From Paracentrotus lividus (taxonomy: Eukaryota; Echinodermata; Echinoidea; Camarodonta; Echinidae), in NCBI GenBank assembly GCA_940671915.1, contig CALNVZ010002409.1:113911-177910 (forward strand): DNA of 64,000 bases, written 5' to 3'. Position numbers and translations under genes: made by a program. Shown in pieces: positions 1-14,835 of the stretch; position 1 is the stretch's first letter, and every line of letters begins with the position of its first letter. The notes under the pieces are model-generated. The model saw nothing but the letters and a program-made list of their open reading frames with translations, was not told the DNA's origin and made no database searches.

Positions 1-3000
1 CATTTTCTTAAATGCCACTTTTGGGGGTGCACCCCGTATTCATCCGAATCCATTTCTCTTTATGCCTTTCTTGATCTCGAATTAATCATCAGCCTTGAAC
101 GCCGCGCTGTCAGAGAGTCACCTCTGATAAATATATTGAGTCCATGTAAACCACACAATAACTTAGCTTCTCTGATTTGTGTTTTCTTTTGACGCTAGTA
201 ATCTGATATTGCAGTTATACATTTTGCCTCATTCATGAGCTAGGCTCGCAATAGTCGCACTTAGTTGCATGAATTTTTATTTCTTATTTTTCGTCATTTA
301 GTAAATAGATAATCCCGCGGTCTTCGCTATGATACTGTTAACACAGATAACATCTCTTTACTACATTATCCCAATCAGCACTACTTTACTACATGGGACT
401 GATGAGCTCCGCAGCACTATCGGCCTAATAGATTTTCTCATCCTTTCTACAGAATCCCGCTTCATCGCTCTCTTACTCGATAATGTACTCCATACATTGT
501 AATTTACGTAATGCCTGCTAGATCCAATAGGACTTTAAGTAAGCGCACGCAACTTTCTATATAACTTTCGACTTTACCATTTGCGTGCGTCAATCGACTG
601 GCGTTACGATGTACAGTTTCTCACATACTCTCGCCCTACTCCGCGCAACCTCCACTAGGAGCAAAGCTAAACTACATGTGTCTCAGTACCCTCTACCGAA
701 TCAGCTTCCCAAACTCAGTTACACGCTAACCAAAAGATCCGAAAAAAGTCATGCATCTGACAGAGACTATCACGCATTCACTACGATGGCTACATAAAGG
801 GAGTTATTACGGAATCTATAGCAGGCGCCAGGATAGTTAGCCTCCTATTCTCTTTAATTATATTTGTGATATTAGAAGACTAAGAGCTTGGATCTACGAC
901 CCTGCTAGCGTTAGCGAACTAAGTAAACTCACACTATTATCCTTACACCTCATTCTTCAAATAATATTCGGATGACGAATACCCCCTCATGACGAGCTAA
1001 CTCTATTGTAGATTCAAAGGATTGCAGAATTGACCGCTGTCAAACGTGTTTAGCTTCTATCTACATAGATGTCCACGACCTTGACATGCGCGTATCTTGG
1101 GGGTACCGGGCGCCGGCCTTTTACGGCCTCACCCCGCGGCCCCTCCCCGGGTGGGTACCGCACTGCAGCTTTATAACAAGTGGTGCAAAGCCAATAGAAA
1201 AAAATAGTATCCAACTAACTTGATCTATCCATAATATATACATGCAACTTGCATCATCTTTGAGAGGAGCGCGCTAATAACAGTTAGCCATGAGATTAGC
1301 TTCAATAGTTAGATACAAACTTTCTACTAAATGTAAGCAAAACAGTCTATTCACACAACGAAAAATATTGATCAGCTGAATTATGATTAGCTTATCTACG
1401 CTGCCCGTCTTATCGCCCAACCCTTTCCCTACAGCTGGTTTATCCATAGACCTTGATGCTCAGGATGCAGATGCGAATATATTTTACCTATTGTATAGAC
1501 AATTTAGAGCCTTTCAAGTGTGTCTTCGATGGTGTGCGGCGCAAAAAAATCACGATCATATAACTGTTTAATCGACCAGATCTTTAAATCAGAATGTACA
1601 GTCACATAATCACTTTGGACCATAAATACGACGACAGAAGTTCAGTCCCCTATACGTTAGTGATGAGAGAATGGCAGGCTTCGCCCGAAGGAAGCCTAAA
1701 ATTGTGTTTTAGTGATTCCATCGTAACGGGCCACAAGCGTCGTATACTGACTGCTAGTCTGCGCAAAGGACTGCCTGTCTACAGCGTTTAGTATGAGTTC
1801 TGGTTTTAGTAAGTTCCGTAGCCGTTAGTATCGATAGTCGTCTTTCTACTCTCTGCATATCTCTATGTATAAGTCATTCAGTATTGTACATCAGCAATTT
1901 CAGTCTACTACTGGCGAAGATAGTCCAAACATCAAGATTCTACCCCGCCTGGCCGTATTATTTTTAGTTTTTTACTTCTGCCTTTCTCTTGATGACAATT
2001 CGCAGAGTCAAATAGTAACGATCACAGATGCATTGTACTATCGTGATAATGTCGGTAGACAGATACTTTAGTTATAGGAAATTTGTGTTATACACGGTGA
2101 CACGTACAAATTTGTTCCATGCAAGCCCTTTTTCCAGGCTTCGAAACGAATAGCAGAATTGCTAATATATATGAATGTGTAACTCACCTGTAATCTATAG
2201 TTGATCATTATAATACTTAGCATGATTTTATCATTTAGCGATCCATTCAGAAGGCAACTTACAGATAAATTGTATCTCTGCTTGGTATTCAGAGTCATAG
2301 CAAAGGATTGGTTGGACATTTAGTGCCATCAATCAATTATGTAGAAACCACGATTCTAATAGTCAACATGAAAGCGAACATTTTTATAAGAAACAGGGAT
2401 TACGTGACATATATAATTATCTACAAATTAGCTGCTCTAACTACATCTTACACACTCACGGAACAGTATACGGATCCTCTTACATGGAAAGTCCTAATGT
2501 TCATCTATAAATTATTGATAGAATTGACTAGAAAGGCAACAATCAGCTGATTCAGAAGTTGGCTTATTCTACAATTGAGTAATGACTTTTTGTGATATTT
2601 ATTGACAATATGCGTGATTCGACATCAATAACCTAGGTTGCACGATGCTAGATATTTGAATTGCTAATCAGTTGCATTGATAGATTTGCATATTAGTTGG
2701 TGATTAAGCATTGATATTGGAGACTTTAGAGATATACAATTCATATTGAAGCAGATAATGGAAGCAATTAAATGATAGATAAGGTGACTATAAGAGCGCC
2801 GTAGCCTGTATGTATGCCATTATTTCGCCAAAGCTTGTTATTGTCTGATGAGTAAGCTGAGACAGACTAGTTTAGTGCGGACTATCATAGTCGCATTACA
2901 TCGAAATCATGCGTTACGACACGAAATCAACTGGCAGCCTTATTTGTGGGAGGCCACCGGAGCGACGTGCTTAGTTGACCTTTTCAATCTAATTATCCTC

Positions 3001-6000
3001 CTGTAAAATCAGGATCAATGTCATAGTTTATCTATTGGTGCGCTTCTATTCTATACTTTAGCATTGACCAACGTACTTTATTTTTATGAAAAAGCTACGA
3101 AATACATATAGTGGCGAATAAAATGCTAAGAATTATCCGAGGTCTAACAAATTATAAATCGGTGAAAATATATATTTAATACAGCGTTTGCTTAATATGC
3201 TATCATCTTAAAAAAAAGTAATACAATAATAGTACCCTCCACCACTCGCATTCCGAAATTACTACTTAATAGGTCTGATAAGGTTAGCATGCCTGCTCGT
3301 TTAGCTACACTTGTCAGCACTGTGCAAGGCACTTTCTCTAAGTTAGTCCAAAATCATCTCGTAGATTAAAATCTGATGCATGCGTGGTGTCGTTCGCATG
3401 CAATGTATGATCTTCTATTGCCCAATTATCTCATTCTTGCACGCAAGATTCCATATCTGCGTGATGGGCATAATATTGCTCTATGCGACAAACATCCCTA
3501 TTTATTTGCGCTATTTAGTAAATATAATGTAGAAGTGTAAATCATACGTCTTGACGGACTTACCTGAGGAAGTTCGCATTCGCAAGTTGTTGTCTCACGA
3601 CTACAGGCCTCCTTTATTGGACGGGGATTTCTCCTCGGTGGTTCGCTGTATATAGCTCTTGCTAATTGAGGTCTCATACTAACTACGAAACCATGCGTTC
3701 TCCTTTGAAGATCCATATATGAATAGTAGTGGAATGATTATCAACGCGCCCACGTACTTTATGTAAGCATAACCTCTTCATGCAGATACTACAGAAGCTG
3801 TTACCAGAATGACAAGACCTTCTGATTATGAACGCGCGTAAGACGACCCTTCGAGTCATGGGAGATCTAATCAGTGAACTAGCTGGTCAGCCTTGAGTGA
3901 CGTTGGTAAGAAGATGTGAAGATGAGGTAGTATGAGCGAGGATGATGGACTTGAATATTCGAATAGATAAAACGTTGAGCTTGATGATGCTATAGAGAGC
4001 AGCGCCGACGTACGTAATGATCAAAAACAACAGAGGTCAACACATCCAGACCAATAAGGAAACTTAAGCACAAGGGGGACTGTGTCGAGTGCCTAGAAAA
4101 GAGATACGAAGATAGTATAGAGAAGATGATTCGGATCAATAGTCCTACCAGATTGATTAGCATTACCATTCAGACTGTACATGATCATGAGCAACTCACC
4201 TCGTCACACTACTCCATTTATGTCAGCTATGCAATTGTTCTCTTTGTATTTTTCAAATACTTTGAATAGAATGTTGACAATCATCCAAACCATATTCACA
4301 CAGTCGATCCCCATATACATCTTTCATTCCATTCATCTTCCATTCCGTTTGCTCACTATATAGATAAAAGCTTGAGTACGAATATGTACTCGCTAGTGTC
4401 AATATCGTAATCAAGATCTTCAGAATTGGAATCATACAGATGGTGTTATAGATCTAATCAATACTCTCTAACTCTACTACTCTCTTCATCTTCATTCTTG
4501 AATTAACATTTGCTGACCATGCAGTATACTTGGTAATACTCTCTCCCTACTCTCTCTCTCACTCTTATGTTCTTTCATGCCATGCTCGATCCTCATCATA
4601 TTGATTTCTTCTTCTACCCTGATCTCCCTCCCTCTCTCTCTTCATACTTCTGCGTCTGCGTTTTTGCATGGGTGTCGCTAATTTGGTTAGAGACCAGTTA
4701 CAAAATATTACATTGCGTATCTACTTACGCAAAGTTATTGTGACAACCTCTTCAACCTAGACATCGTCGGTCTACTACACTCATCTTATTAGCACAAATT
4801 GGATGGTGGTGATTGCACAATTCTTTTTTCGGGTTATTTACAAATCTATGCATCAAATCAGTCACATACACACTCTCCGACATCAACACCCGCTAAGCAA
4901 TCATTTAATAACAGTGTACCAGTCTCCAAATGTTTCAACTAATCAATTCAAGCATTACATCATCTTCTAGTTAGTGGTGTGCAATACCATGGTCCAGTTG
5001 AAGATCAATCAACATCAATTGCAATTAACCAACAAATATTAACAGTGCATTTTAAGATAATTTGACTACACAACAAATTGTGCTAAAGGAATATGGGGTA
5101 CAGTGTAAACCTTACATTGTAGGCTATAAGTTAAGTATGGTGTCCGTCTTTGATATTTCAGTTGAAGTATTGTAATCTTTTATTACATAGTAGTAGTTCT
5201 ATTTACCATCCTCTTCGTATTCAACACATCTTCAGAAAGCACGATGCTGAGAGAACACTGAGATTAAATTTGATATATGCATAAATATAAATAATGAGTC
5301 GTGTACATTTCTGAAATTGCTCAACGCTCGAGTTTTGCCTCCTATTCGTTTGCATGCAGGTAAACACTGTCATGTAGTATGCAAGAATAGATTATAGATA
5401 GGTGCCACTGTTGTGATTCGGGTGACATTCTAATTGGACATATCGCAAAAAGATCATTTGAGAAGAATCGATAGTCTTGACCGTGAGAGGTGATGCGAAA
5501 AATACCTTTGCACTCCTGCATACTACACGTGTTATCTGCACCACCTATCAATCTCATGACCTACCTCAACTATACATAGCAACCACAGGAAGTCACACTT
5601 GAGTTAATGGCTTATCCAATGCTTTATACATAGGAAATACACATGATATCTGTATCTACCTCATGCTATGTGAGTAAGTTAGATCACCCAATATTCGTTA
5701 TCAAATATTCTTCTTAGTCAAACCCACAACTTATATAATTGATCAGCTAATCTCCTGTCCTATCATCACTCAGATTTGATATAGCTGCCAATACTAAATT
5801 AACCTCAGGTACCACAATTGGAGATAATTGACGGCAGTTGCATTGTGTGATCTAGCTACCTATGAATTTCGCAATACCCTCTGTTTCTTTTCTCAAATAG
5901 TGAATGCTGTACATAAAATTCATTCTGCATCGACAGTTATTTTCGGACTCCTTTTTTGAGTGTCATTATGAAAGTTGGCGATAAGTGCCATGCCCTTTCA

Positions 6001-6300
6001 ATCATTACTAGTGTCAATCATGTGCGTTATATAGTACTATAGTGATAGATCGATAAAGAAAAATATTTTTCTATATTGGCAGCTCATATTTCAAGGAATA
6101 TATATATCTTATTTCTCGAGACGCCACTGTATAGGCCTTACTCTGATCCTGAACGAGGTAGCAGTTTAGCAGCAGAGTCTCTCGTATAACATTTATATAC
6201 TCACTATGCAGCATAAATGAATGAAATACTTTAGTATACTAGCAAAAAAACAATACAAATTATATAAACAAAACGAAGTAATAGAATTCGGATATATTCC
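1..6300. other. No recognisable gene; noise-like AT-rich sequence
   Basis: I see no reading frame over about 80 codons, no familiar protein motif, no RNA gene and no clear repeat. The composition drifts locally; 4,180-4,660, for example, is C+T rich with short TCTC runs. The stretch lacks the slow codon-like or repeat-like texture of the 24.7-47.3 kb part of the window and resembles low-quality long-read sequence. That is an inference from appearance only. Confidence 0.5.
1098..1160. other. Isolated GC-rich block in AT-rich surroundings
   Basis: About 60 bases of mostly G and C stand alone in an AT-rich region. The block starts and ends with a GGTACC site. It contains a small hairpin (GGCC, a TTTTAC spacer, GGCC) and a CCGCGG/CCCCGGG stretch. 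I do not recognise it as an adapter or a known element. Confidence 0.35.
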
Positions 6301-7339
6301 TATGGAGACACCGTTATGTTCAATTTATGAGCCATCAATTTCAGCGTGAAGCACCCCTAATAAAGTTTTAGCGTATGATCTGGTGATGTATTATAGATAT
6401 GAATGGGGTAGTGACCTCCCCATAAATATAGTGCATTTTATAGTATAGTGTCTTATCAGAGTAATTTCTTTCATATAATTGCATTAAGTCTGACGCTGAG
6501 CGCTCGATGCGCTCGAGAACAGACTATGTTTTATAAAGACACTATAATATTTGAGATAATCTGAATGCTTTGTGTAGTCCCTACATTATAGTCATCGTGC
6601 AATGCCAGTGTGCAGACGCAAGCTGTTGCATAAGTATGTATAAGACTTTGGCGAGGTTACATTTGAATTAATAATAGTGGCACTAATGATTATCTCTTTA
6701 CTGAATGTATCTGAACAGAGCGCGTAAGACTGCTCGAGTATCCTCGACAAAGATTGTAATTGAATCTGCCCTATTATTTAGTTATCGAGAGCTTACGTAA
6801 GCTGTGAGATGTATATATCGTTATGCAACGTCCTGGGTAAATTTTATGAATCTATAATTGCTGCTATGTACATATTAATACCTTACTAGATATTGGTATC
6901 TTCGGAGCTAGCGATAGAGCGCCTGCGCGGACGCTGACCCGAACAATATATTGATTATAAACAATTGAGGTATTTTGTGCATTGAATATTATGCGTTATT
7001 AAGTTATCCAGGCGAAGCGTTCAGCAGCTGAACAATGAATTTTCGATATTGGCTCAATAACGATAATTGTTTTACTATATTTCGTGACATTAATGCATTG
7101 AGTGATCAAGCGAGCGCCTCGAAGCGCGATGACTCCGCAACAGACTCATTGGATCGAAAGTAAATCCTTTCATAAAATTGTCATTAACATGTCTATAGTG
7201 CGAAATGCTGTTGAACATAATCTAGAAGACACTCCTACTGTTGTATTTTTATCGTTTCAACAAGACGAGTTGTCACTATCTTGGGAAATTTGTGATAAAA
7301 TGCGAATAGATGTATGTACACGACCCAGTCGCATACTCT

Positions 7340-8570
7340 AAGTACAATCCAAAATAACATCTGTAGATAACTGTGCCTATCATAGACCTACTTCTATGAT
7401 TGTAGTAGTCTGCGAGTGACAGTTGATAGCAGTGAGATGAATAACATTGTGGAGTAGCATAAAAAGTCTCTGCTGGATTAATTGTCACTTGTGTTTTTTC
7501 TTTATTTTGGTATCCTGGGCGCCCCGAAAGCAGGCGAGCCGAGAAATTTTGGAGTGTTTAAAGATATATTGGAATAAAAAAGGGGCATTCTTCAATAAAA
7601 ATTGTAGATAATTGGTGTATCATAGACCCTCATCTTAGTATCGGAGCGCGACGTCGAAGACGCGACACGTTCTGATACTCTCTTGATATCCATTAGTATT
7701 GTGAATTATAATACTCCTAGTGAGATTGACGGGACTATGCTGCGAGTCCCAGAGAAAATTTGCGGCCTAAATTAAATTGAAGTTACTATGTTGTAGTCCT
7801 ATAGTGATCTTTCGCTCGAGTCACTTACGTGTGCGTGCGAGCGCGAGTCATCGATACACATTGGACTTTGTAAGATAAATGAAACCTATGGTAGCAATAA
7901 ATAAAGCGGCATTTTCTAGAATAAAATTTGATAGAATCTTTTGTGTATCATAGGAGCCTAATTGATATTCTTGGGAAATCGTAATCAGCGGCATGTCGAG
8001 ACAGCTGCGACGCGCTAGAAAATTTTGTGAGTCAATATCTGTTTGTAAAATATATTTGGATACCTACGATCGTGATATGGTTGTCTTGAGACCGCAAAAT
8101 ATATGAGACATGGAAAACTTGATGACTTTCTTTAATCACTCGTGATGTCAATTAATGATATAGTTATCGCTCTGACGCGATTAGGCGCGCGAACAACGAA
8201 ACAATATTAGGGGCATTGTGTGATCATGATATTTAGTGAAATATATGTGTCAAAGGCGCTACATTTCTAGTATATAAAATATCTACACTGGTTGTTAGAT
8301 AATTCGGTGTATCATAAATCGCGATATGTTTTAACGATAGAGCGATATTGTGCGCGAGAGACTTTAAATTTTAGTTATATGATGCATTAGTAATATTGAT
8401 AATGATACCCTTCTAGAATTGGATATCTAGCAGACCGTCGAAATGTCGCGATGCCGAAATTTGGAGGTTTACAAGTTATTGTGGTATACATACTTAAAAT
8501 AAGGTGGCATTTTGTAGTACTAGAAATAGGTTAGATAATGTGCTTGTAATAGATCCTTATGTGAGTACGC
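7340..8570 (+). repeat. Degenerate repeat with ~240-365 bp spacing
   Basis: A recurring motif of the form TAGATAATtgGTGTATCATAGA appears in decayed form at about 7,363, 7,604, 7,930, 8,295 and 8,532. Four of the five copies are preceded by a GGCATT-like box (7,582; 7,906; 8,252; 8,504), and GCG-rich patches lie between copies. Spacing is 241, 326, 365 and 237 bases, which fits a tandem repeat blurred by many indels. No open frame spans a unit. It may be a satellite seen through noisy sequence. Confidence 0.4.
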
Positions 8571-8649
8571 GATGCGCTCGCAGAGTGACACATTCTATAT
8601 ATAATAGTGACTATCTTACTGGGACGTCTTTAAACACTATTAGGATATG

Positions 8650-11600
8650 TGAATGAATACAAGGCTGGCATCTGTTCATAAGTGTATATGTCCACTATGA
8701 GGTCCATGGAATATAGTGAACGATTGAACCCATTGTGAGTACGTTACTCGTGAGTGTTGTTATGTGTCTTATCGAGGACCATCTATTTCTATATTTGTGA
8801 AAAATTTTGAAACTTTCTCAGTTTTACTTCTAATTACCTATTTTCCTTAGTATTTACTCGCCACTAACTGTTATTCTTTTGCTTCTTAGTTCCCAAAACC
8901 CTCCAAATGGCCGATAGACATGATGCAGTAACAAGTATAAGTTGTACAAAGAAGTTAACTACAGAAAGTAGTGAGAAGAATCACGTCCTATCACGTTTAT
9001 GTTGGCATCCTAGCGTTTTCACCTCTAGCGATTATAATGGCCTCTTTCTGTGCATTCCATTACGAGTTATTGATGTTTGATTATAGTCATCTCTATTCGA
9101 TATCGCATCGAATAAAGAAACCGTATTTTCCGCATACTTTCTCAAGTTGATGTCTCTGAATTGCTTTGTCCGAGAAAATAGTTACTGGCTAATCGCCAGT
9201 ATATTTCGATACTAACTAGTAATTTAACCTGCTTCTTTTTTTATACTTCTCTCTCTTTTTCATTCTCTTAGAGCATTCTTAACTCACCTTGTTCGTTTTC
9301 CTTTGTTTTTTTTTTTGGTAGAGAAGCGGCGGGCGTCAACGGACCTCTTGCCGACTTCTCCTCTGTGGCATCGCACGTGCTGGGGCTCTCCTGCACTATG
9401 TGTTGATTAGAGCTGGGTTTTACGCAATTGATAGGTAAATATTTACAAAACTCCTAAATCATTTTTTTTAAATTCAAACATAGGGAATACCACGAATATA
9501 TTACCTCTAATCTTCAAGATCACTGAGGTAATCCTACAATATTTCGTTCCACAATATGATTTAGTTCTAATAAGTACATGATGTAGACGTACGCATGTCT
9601 CGCTTTTCCCGCCTACTGAAATAAATATACGTGTCTCCAGCTGCACAGGTATCCTCTGTTTTCTATGCATATTAAATCGTCATATCAAATAGCCTTATTC
9701 TCAATTCAGATTATCTATTTCCACTTATATAACCTTTACTCATGTGTACCATACAATGAAGAATCATGTTTATAGAGTTCTACTCAATGTCTATAGACAC
9801 ATACATACTACAGTTAATACATCTATAATTGATAAAGTCACACCTAAGGAACTGACACATCAACTATACTATGGTATTATAGAAAATGTGTTGCATGGCT
9901 AAAATGCAAGTTCGAGAGATCGAGAGTGTTCGTGCTAAAAAGATATAAAACCACTATGTTCTATCTCCATCCCGTCATCCACATGGTGCCACTGAAATCA
10001 AGATGAAAATCGAGAATTTATTAATTGTCTCTATGATTCTGTACATAATACGAGGTACGCCGTCAGAGTATCAAATGTAGAATGTCGTACTAACATGCAA
10101 TGAGAAGAGAATATATATTTCCTATACGTTGGATATTTTAACATTTAGGGTCATAAGTACATTGACTGATCCTCTGACTGTTTGATGTCGCGAAAAAAAA
10201 TAAAAATAAAAAAAAATAAATAAATTGCACGGTGTCAAAGATTCGAGACTCCTAAGGAGTGTCCCCGGAGTTATGAATTGAGATTGAATCATCATTAGAA
10301 ATACGTCTAATAAGCTAATATGCCTCTTTAAGCAGCATATAGCCATAGCTATGAAAATTTATATTAGATACAACAATCTGCATGTATTGATATATTGTCA
10401 TAGTGGCAAGAACGGATCATTGAGCACTTCTCTGATCTATGTTGCTTTGACTGCAGTATTTTATGACGCAGAAAACAATACTCTGCTGCCTATCGACATG
10501 ATAAATGTCACATCGCCTACTCTAACACTTCTCATATTGTACTATATGTATGCTCATCGTTATGCTATTGATACATGCAGCACTGTCATCTCACGATAAT
10601 AATGTCTCCATGGATCATACAACAGCTAGGAGAATAACTACTCAATATGGATGGTATTCTCATAGTCACTAATGTATCTCTGTTCTCAGAATTGAGTCAT
10701 ATTAAAGTATATCTCAAATCTTTTTCATAAACGCGTGATCGTATACCCATAGCTCAAAATGTGAAAGTTGACCAATGAACAGAATATTACTTTATCATGA
10801 TAAAGACTAGAAGATATTAACTAATACTATCAGAACCACAATCCATCATTACGATCCCTTTCGACAGTCTATCGAAGAATATAAACTTCCTCAATGAGGT
10901 GACATAAGCTTTCTATTCGCTAGACTAAATCTATAAAATATAACATGACTTTAGAAAACTTTCTCCTGCTGAATTACTTCACATAATGGATGTCCAGCGT
11001 CAGTACAAGATACAACGATTACTCACTGCAGATCGATGTTGTTAACATTTGATTTAACTAATGAGTCTGCCTTCAGTAGCTTCGCTAATCTAATCCAGCT
11101 GTCTATCGACATCTGCTTGGAGAATACCTGGACTCTTCTCCATAAGGACTCGTTTCGATTTACAACTCATGTTACCGACCATCGATCATTCCTTATGCAT
11201 AAACCTTGCAGTCATCTATAGGTTTACGGTATTTCCCGTTGGTATAGGCCTTGGCAGTAGGTTACAGTGAGTCCTTTATTGATCTGTAGTGAATTGTAAA
11301 ACTCAATTATGGGTCACTGACTTAGGTCATATACATAATATGATTCATCGTTCTCCACATCGGGATTGATTATGCTGTAGGCGCTATTCACTCGAGTGGT
11401 AGTACTACTATAAGGATGACGCTCTTACTGTTTACTCATCTTTTAACAACAATCAACGTAGTTTTATCATTTACATACTCGCACTTGTACAAAATCCTCA
11501 TGAAACACCTGAAGTCTTTTATAATTATTGTTTTCGTGTGTGGGCAGATGGGGTTAGATTTTATTCCTGAAACTTTTCATTTTACTCTAGCATATGCGCG

Positions 11601-14280
11601 ACCCAAGTCACACAGTCTAAGTACTAGTCAAATCAAATTAACACTGGTAGAGACCATTATCTGAGATCGTCTCTTGTAAATCCGATTATATAGGAAAGCG
11701 AGTTTTTGTACACGCCAAACAAACGTATCTTCTATATACGGCACCTCTGCAACAGAACATAGCATTATTCTCTCTAATTCTAGCTATTATCTCGGATACA
11801 GCTGCCGAGACTTACCTAGAGCTCGTGGTGAATACTTGCTTAATGATGATGGAAATCACTCTACTCTCACAAATTAGCTCTTCTATCAACTATCCCGATG
11901 CTCGTTTATAAGCTTCGCTGGATCTAAAGAGATTAAGATTTCAAATCATATCCTTTTAAACCACTATGCCCACTACTCACTCTCCCGCAACTACCTCGGA
12001 CTATTAACATGAAGGACAAGTAAGAATTCGTTCTTCTCTTGCCCGTCTATCCAGCTTTGAATACATATGACTTCTCACCTTAGTTATATACTCGTCTACG
12101 TCTCTTAAAGATCTAGCTGCTTTCAATATGAGCATAGGTGTAGGTAAAATTCCAGATCCAACTTTATACCTAGACTCATTATTTATAAACCTACAAGCAT
12201 ACGACAATCAAGCGGACTTCTACCCGTATTATGCATAATACAGCACGCAAATGCGAGCGCACACTAACACCATATTCCTCAACCGCTCAAAATCTTTGCA
12301 AGTTTTAGACTTATTTCCATCCAAACAGGGCAATTCATGTAATAAATCATAAAAACAAGGCGTTACACCCACGTCTTACTTAATATGTTTGCGAAAACAA
12401 GTGCCATGATACTACACGTAGTGTACCTCTACAAGACTCAGAGCTCAATTAGTGCTTCATCACCTATCCCTGTCGACTCGCGCTCTTTTTGCTCTCGTGT
12501 ACGATAACTCTCTGAGAGGGGGGGCTTAACGGGGCCCCCCCCCCCACTCCCCGGGGGAATATCGTGTTTCCCTAAAGCAGCGCCGCATACTGGAACTTCC
12601 ATTAACTAGCCACGACAGTTACTACACAAGAATCTGTACTCTCTAGAGCTGAGCCGTTTCTTGCGAGAAAACACATATATAATAAAAATACGACATTATA
12701 CTAATACATCATGTGACAACAGCATAACTCAAGAAATGAACACAAGCAAGTTCCACCACACTCTCTACGGCCAACACTTTCCATCCTTTATACTTCTTAC
12801 ACTTCAATATTCATCTTTATTACAACCATATCGCCATGTTTATGTTTGCACCCCCCGCCATTTTTTGACTCTGCTCATTGAATCATACTTCTTTCTCTCC
12901 TCATCCCATGCTTTTTGTTCTACTATATGTCACCTCATAGCATGAGTTATCATGTTTTGCTAGGAAATAAATGTGACTGTTGTATAAAAATGCGTAAGTC
13001 CAATTTATATCATCTGCAATAAGATTTCACACTATTAAATTTTAATGTGTTGACATTGCTATTCAGCGTAATATGTATGTTTTTTTCACTTAAGATAATA
13101 GGCATGAATGAGATAGGGATCTACACAGCATGCTCTTACATGTCTCTTATCTCCTTTTTCTTCAAATGCACTCAAGACTGATTGCTATGCCTATAGACTT
13201 GTGCCGCTCTTAACTACTGTGTGCTCCTGCCTTCGCATAATTAGAAGTTCAGGCATAAAAAAGAATACCGTGTTATGGCTCTTTAATAGTGTATATATAT
13301 CATAGTTTCTATTCATAACCAATTATTGCTTGTATTTAGATCAGAGACATCTATGCCTCAGACTCGGCCACTAACGACTAATGTACTCTCTGATGCAATT
13401 TCGCAGATCTTGTTAAACCTCATTCTGTCCTGTATAGAGAACAATGAATCTCGTGATACGATATGAATACGTAGACATAATAACGTTGCAATATGTTATG
13501 CGTGGTATAGGTTCGAAGTTTGGCACGGCAAAGAATACTTTAAGAGAATTCAATTAAACTTTAGTAATTACTCGATTGTTTGCCTTCTGCCATCCGACAG
13601 CGTAAGCAGATTAATTGTGTCTCTCTATCCATTGACTTGTTTCCCAGCCCGACGAGCACGAGATGTTGGATTTTAGTTATGGTGGTATATTGTTATCGTA
13701 AGAGATACGGAATCTTAATCCAGTACATGGAAATCAATAGAAATTTGAATAATAGACTAAGTAGCTTTATGTTATTATGTCAGTATGTAAGAGATAGATT
13801 TTTTTTAATACAGCGAGATTTTAATTGTCATAAAAAAATAGCGCTAATTATAGCGATTGGCAATAGATAAAAAATACATATAGGATATGATATTAGACTG
13901 TGTACATCATCAGTTGATATTTGGTAGATATCATTTTGTATACATGAGTTTATAAAGCATCGAATGAGAATAGCATGTATTATTCAACTAGAATGAAGTG
14001 ATGAATATTGCAGACTAAAACTGCAAAAACCTAAATGGATTAATTCATATTCTCATTTGACTAATTTATCCTTAATCGCCAAACCTGTCATATCAGATGA
14101 CTAAGTATACAATGTTCATCCAATTTAATCGCTTATCAGTAAATTTTTAAATCTCTCTCCATTTTATCAGTGTGAATTCTTAGGTTTCTGATTTAATCCT
14201 ATTGGAACCACGCTGCAAAACTCTTCTTTACAATGATTGCGCAAATTAACTTAAAGCATGCACATCAAATTGATCACAGC
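8650..14280. other. No recognisable gene; AT-rich noise-like sequence
   Basis: I find no protein family, RNA gene or clean repeat here apart from the GC-rich arm at 12,515. The longest frames (94 and 96 codons near 12.7 and 13.6 kb) have no recognisable motif and are flanked by stops in every frame. There are a few T-rich and A-rich runs. Confidence 0.45.
12515..12557 (+). repeat. GC-rich inverted-repeat arm (left)
   Basis: The arm reads G-run, CTTAAC, GGGG, a C-run, ACTCC, CCGGGGG. The same order on the opposite strand occurs at 14,929-14,973, about 2.4 kb away, where the plus strand reads CCCCCGGG, AGAG, a G-run, CCCGTTAAG, a C-run. The two arms differ mainly in homopolymer lengths. Function is unknown. 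Confidence 0.5.
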
Positions 14281-14835
14281 TAATTCAACATCTCATTTAC
14301 CCCAAGCGGTATATAAAATTTCTTTGTATTCCTCTCTATCATAAAATAATACAGTTTTGTTTGATATTACACTGTTGATGTTTTACTCTATATCACCTCT
14401 TGGGCTGGGAAAATTATGGAAGAACAAATTTGTAACCGTCTCAGATAAATTTTAAACTTAAAGTATTCTGACACAAACATGACAAAATCTGTTACGTTTT
14501 CTTTATCCGAATGTTCATCAGACAAAACACCCACAAATTGCCATAGACATATTGTGGATGATTTGATGACAAAAAAAAATAAAGGAGGTAATGATAGAAA
14601 GCAAATACAGGCTACGATATGCCGACTTCATTTAGCAACCAACATAGCCATTGATATACTCCGGAATGGAAGGCCCATTCTTCTACTTCTTGCAATCATT
14701 TTAATATGTTGAAATTAAATTAAATTAGGTGTTGATTTTTTCAGCCATCTGCCAACCATCGGTCATATAAACAGCTTAGGGGTAGCGTTTAAGAGGTCAA
14801 TTCCGGCTCAATATGTATATGTTTTCTTGTCTGTT
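14281..14835. repeat. Repeat block X, first copy
   Basis: This block is repeated at 20,035-20,575 with many single-base indels. Matching landmarks are a TAATTCAACATC start, the phrase CTCTTGGGCTGG, and CAGGCTACGATATGCCGACT. I see no coding potential in either copy. The block is probably part of a larger transposon, but I cannot name it. Confidence 0.6.
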
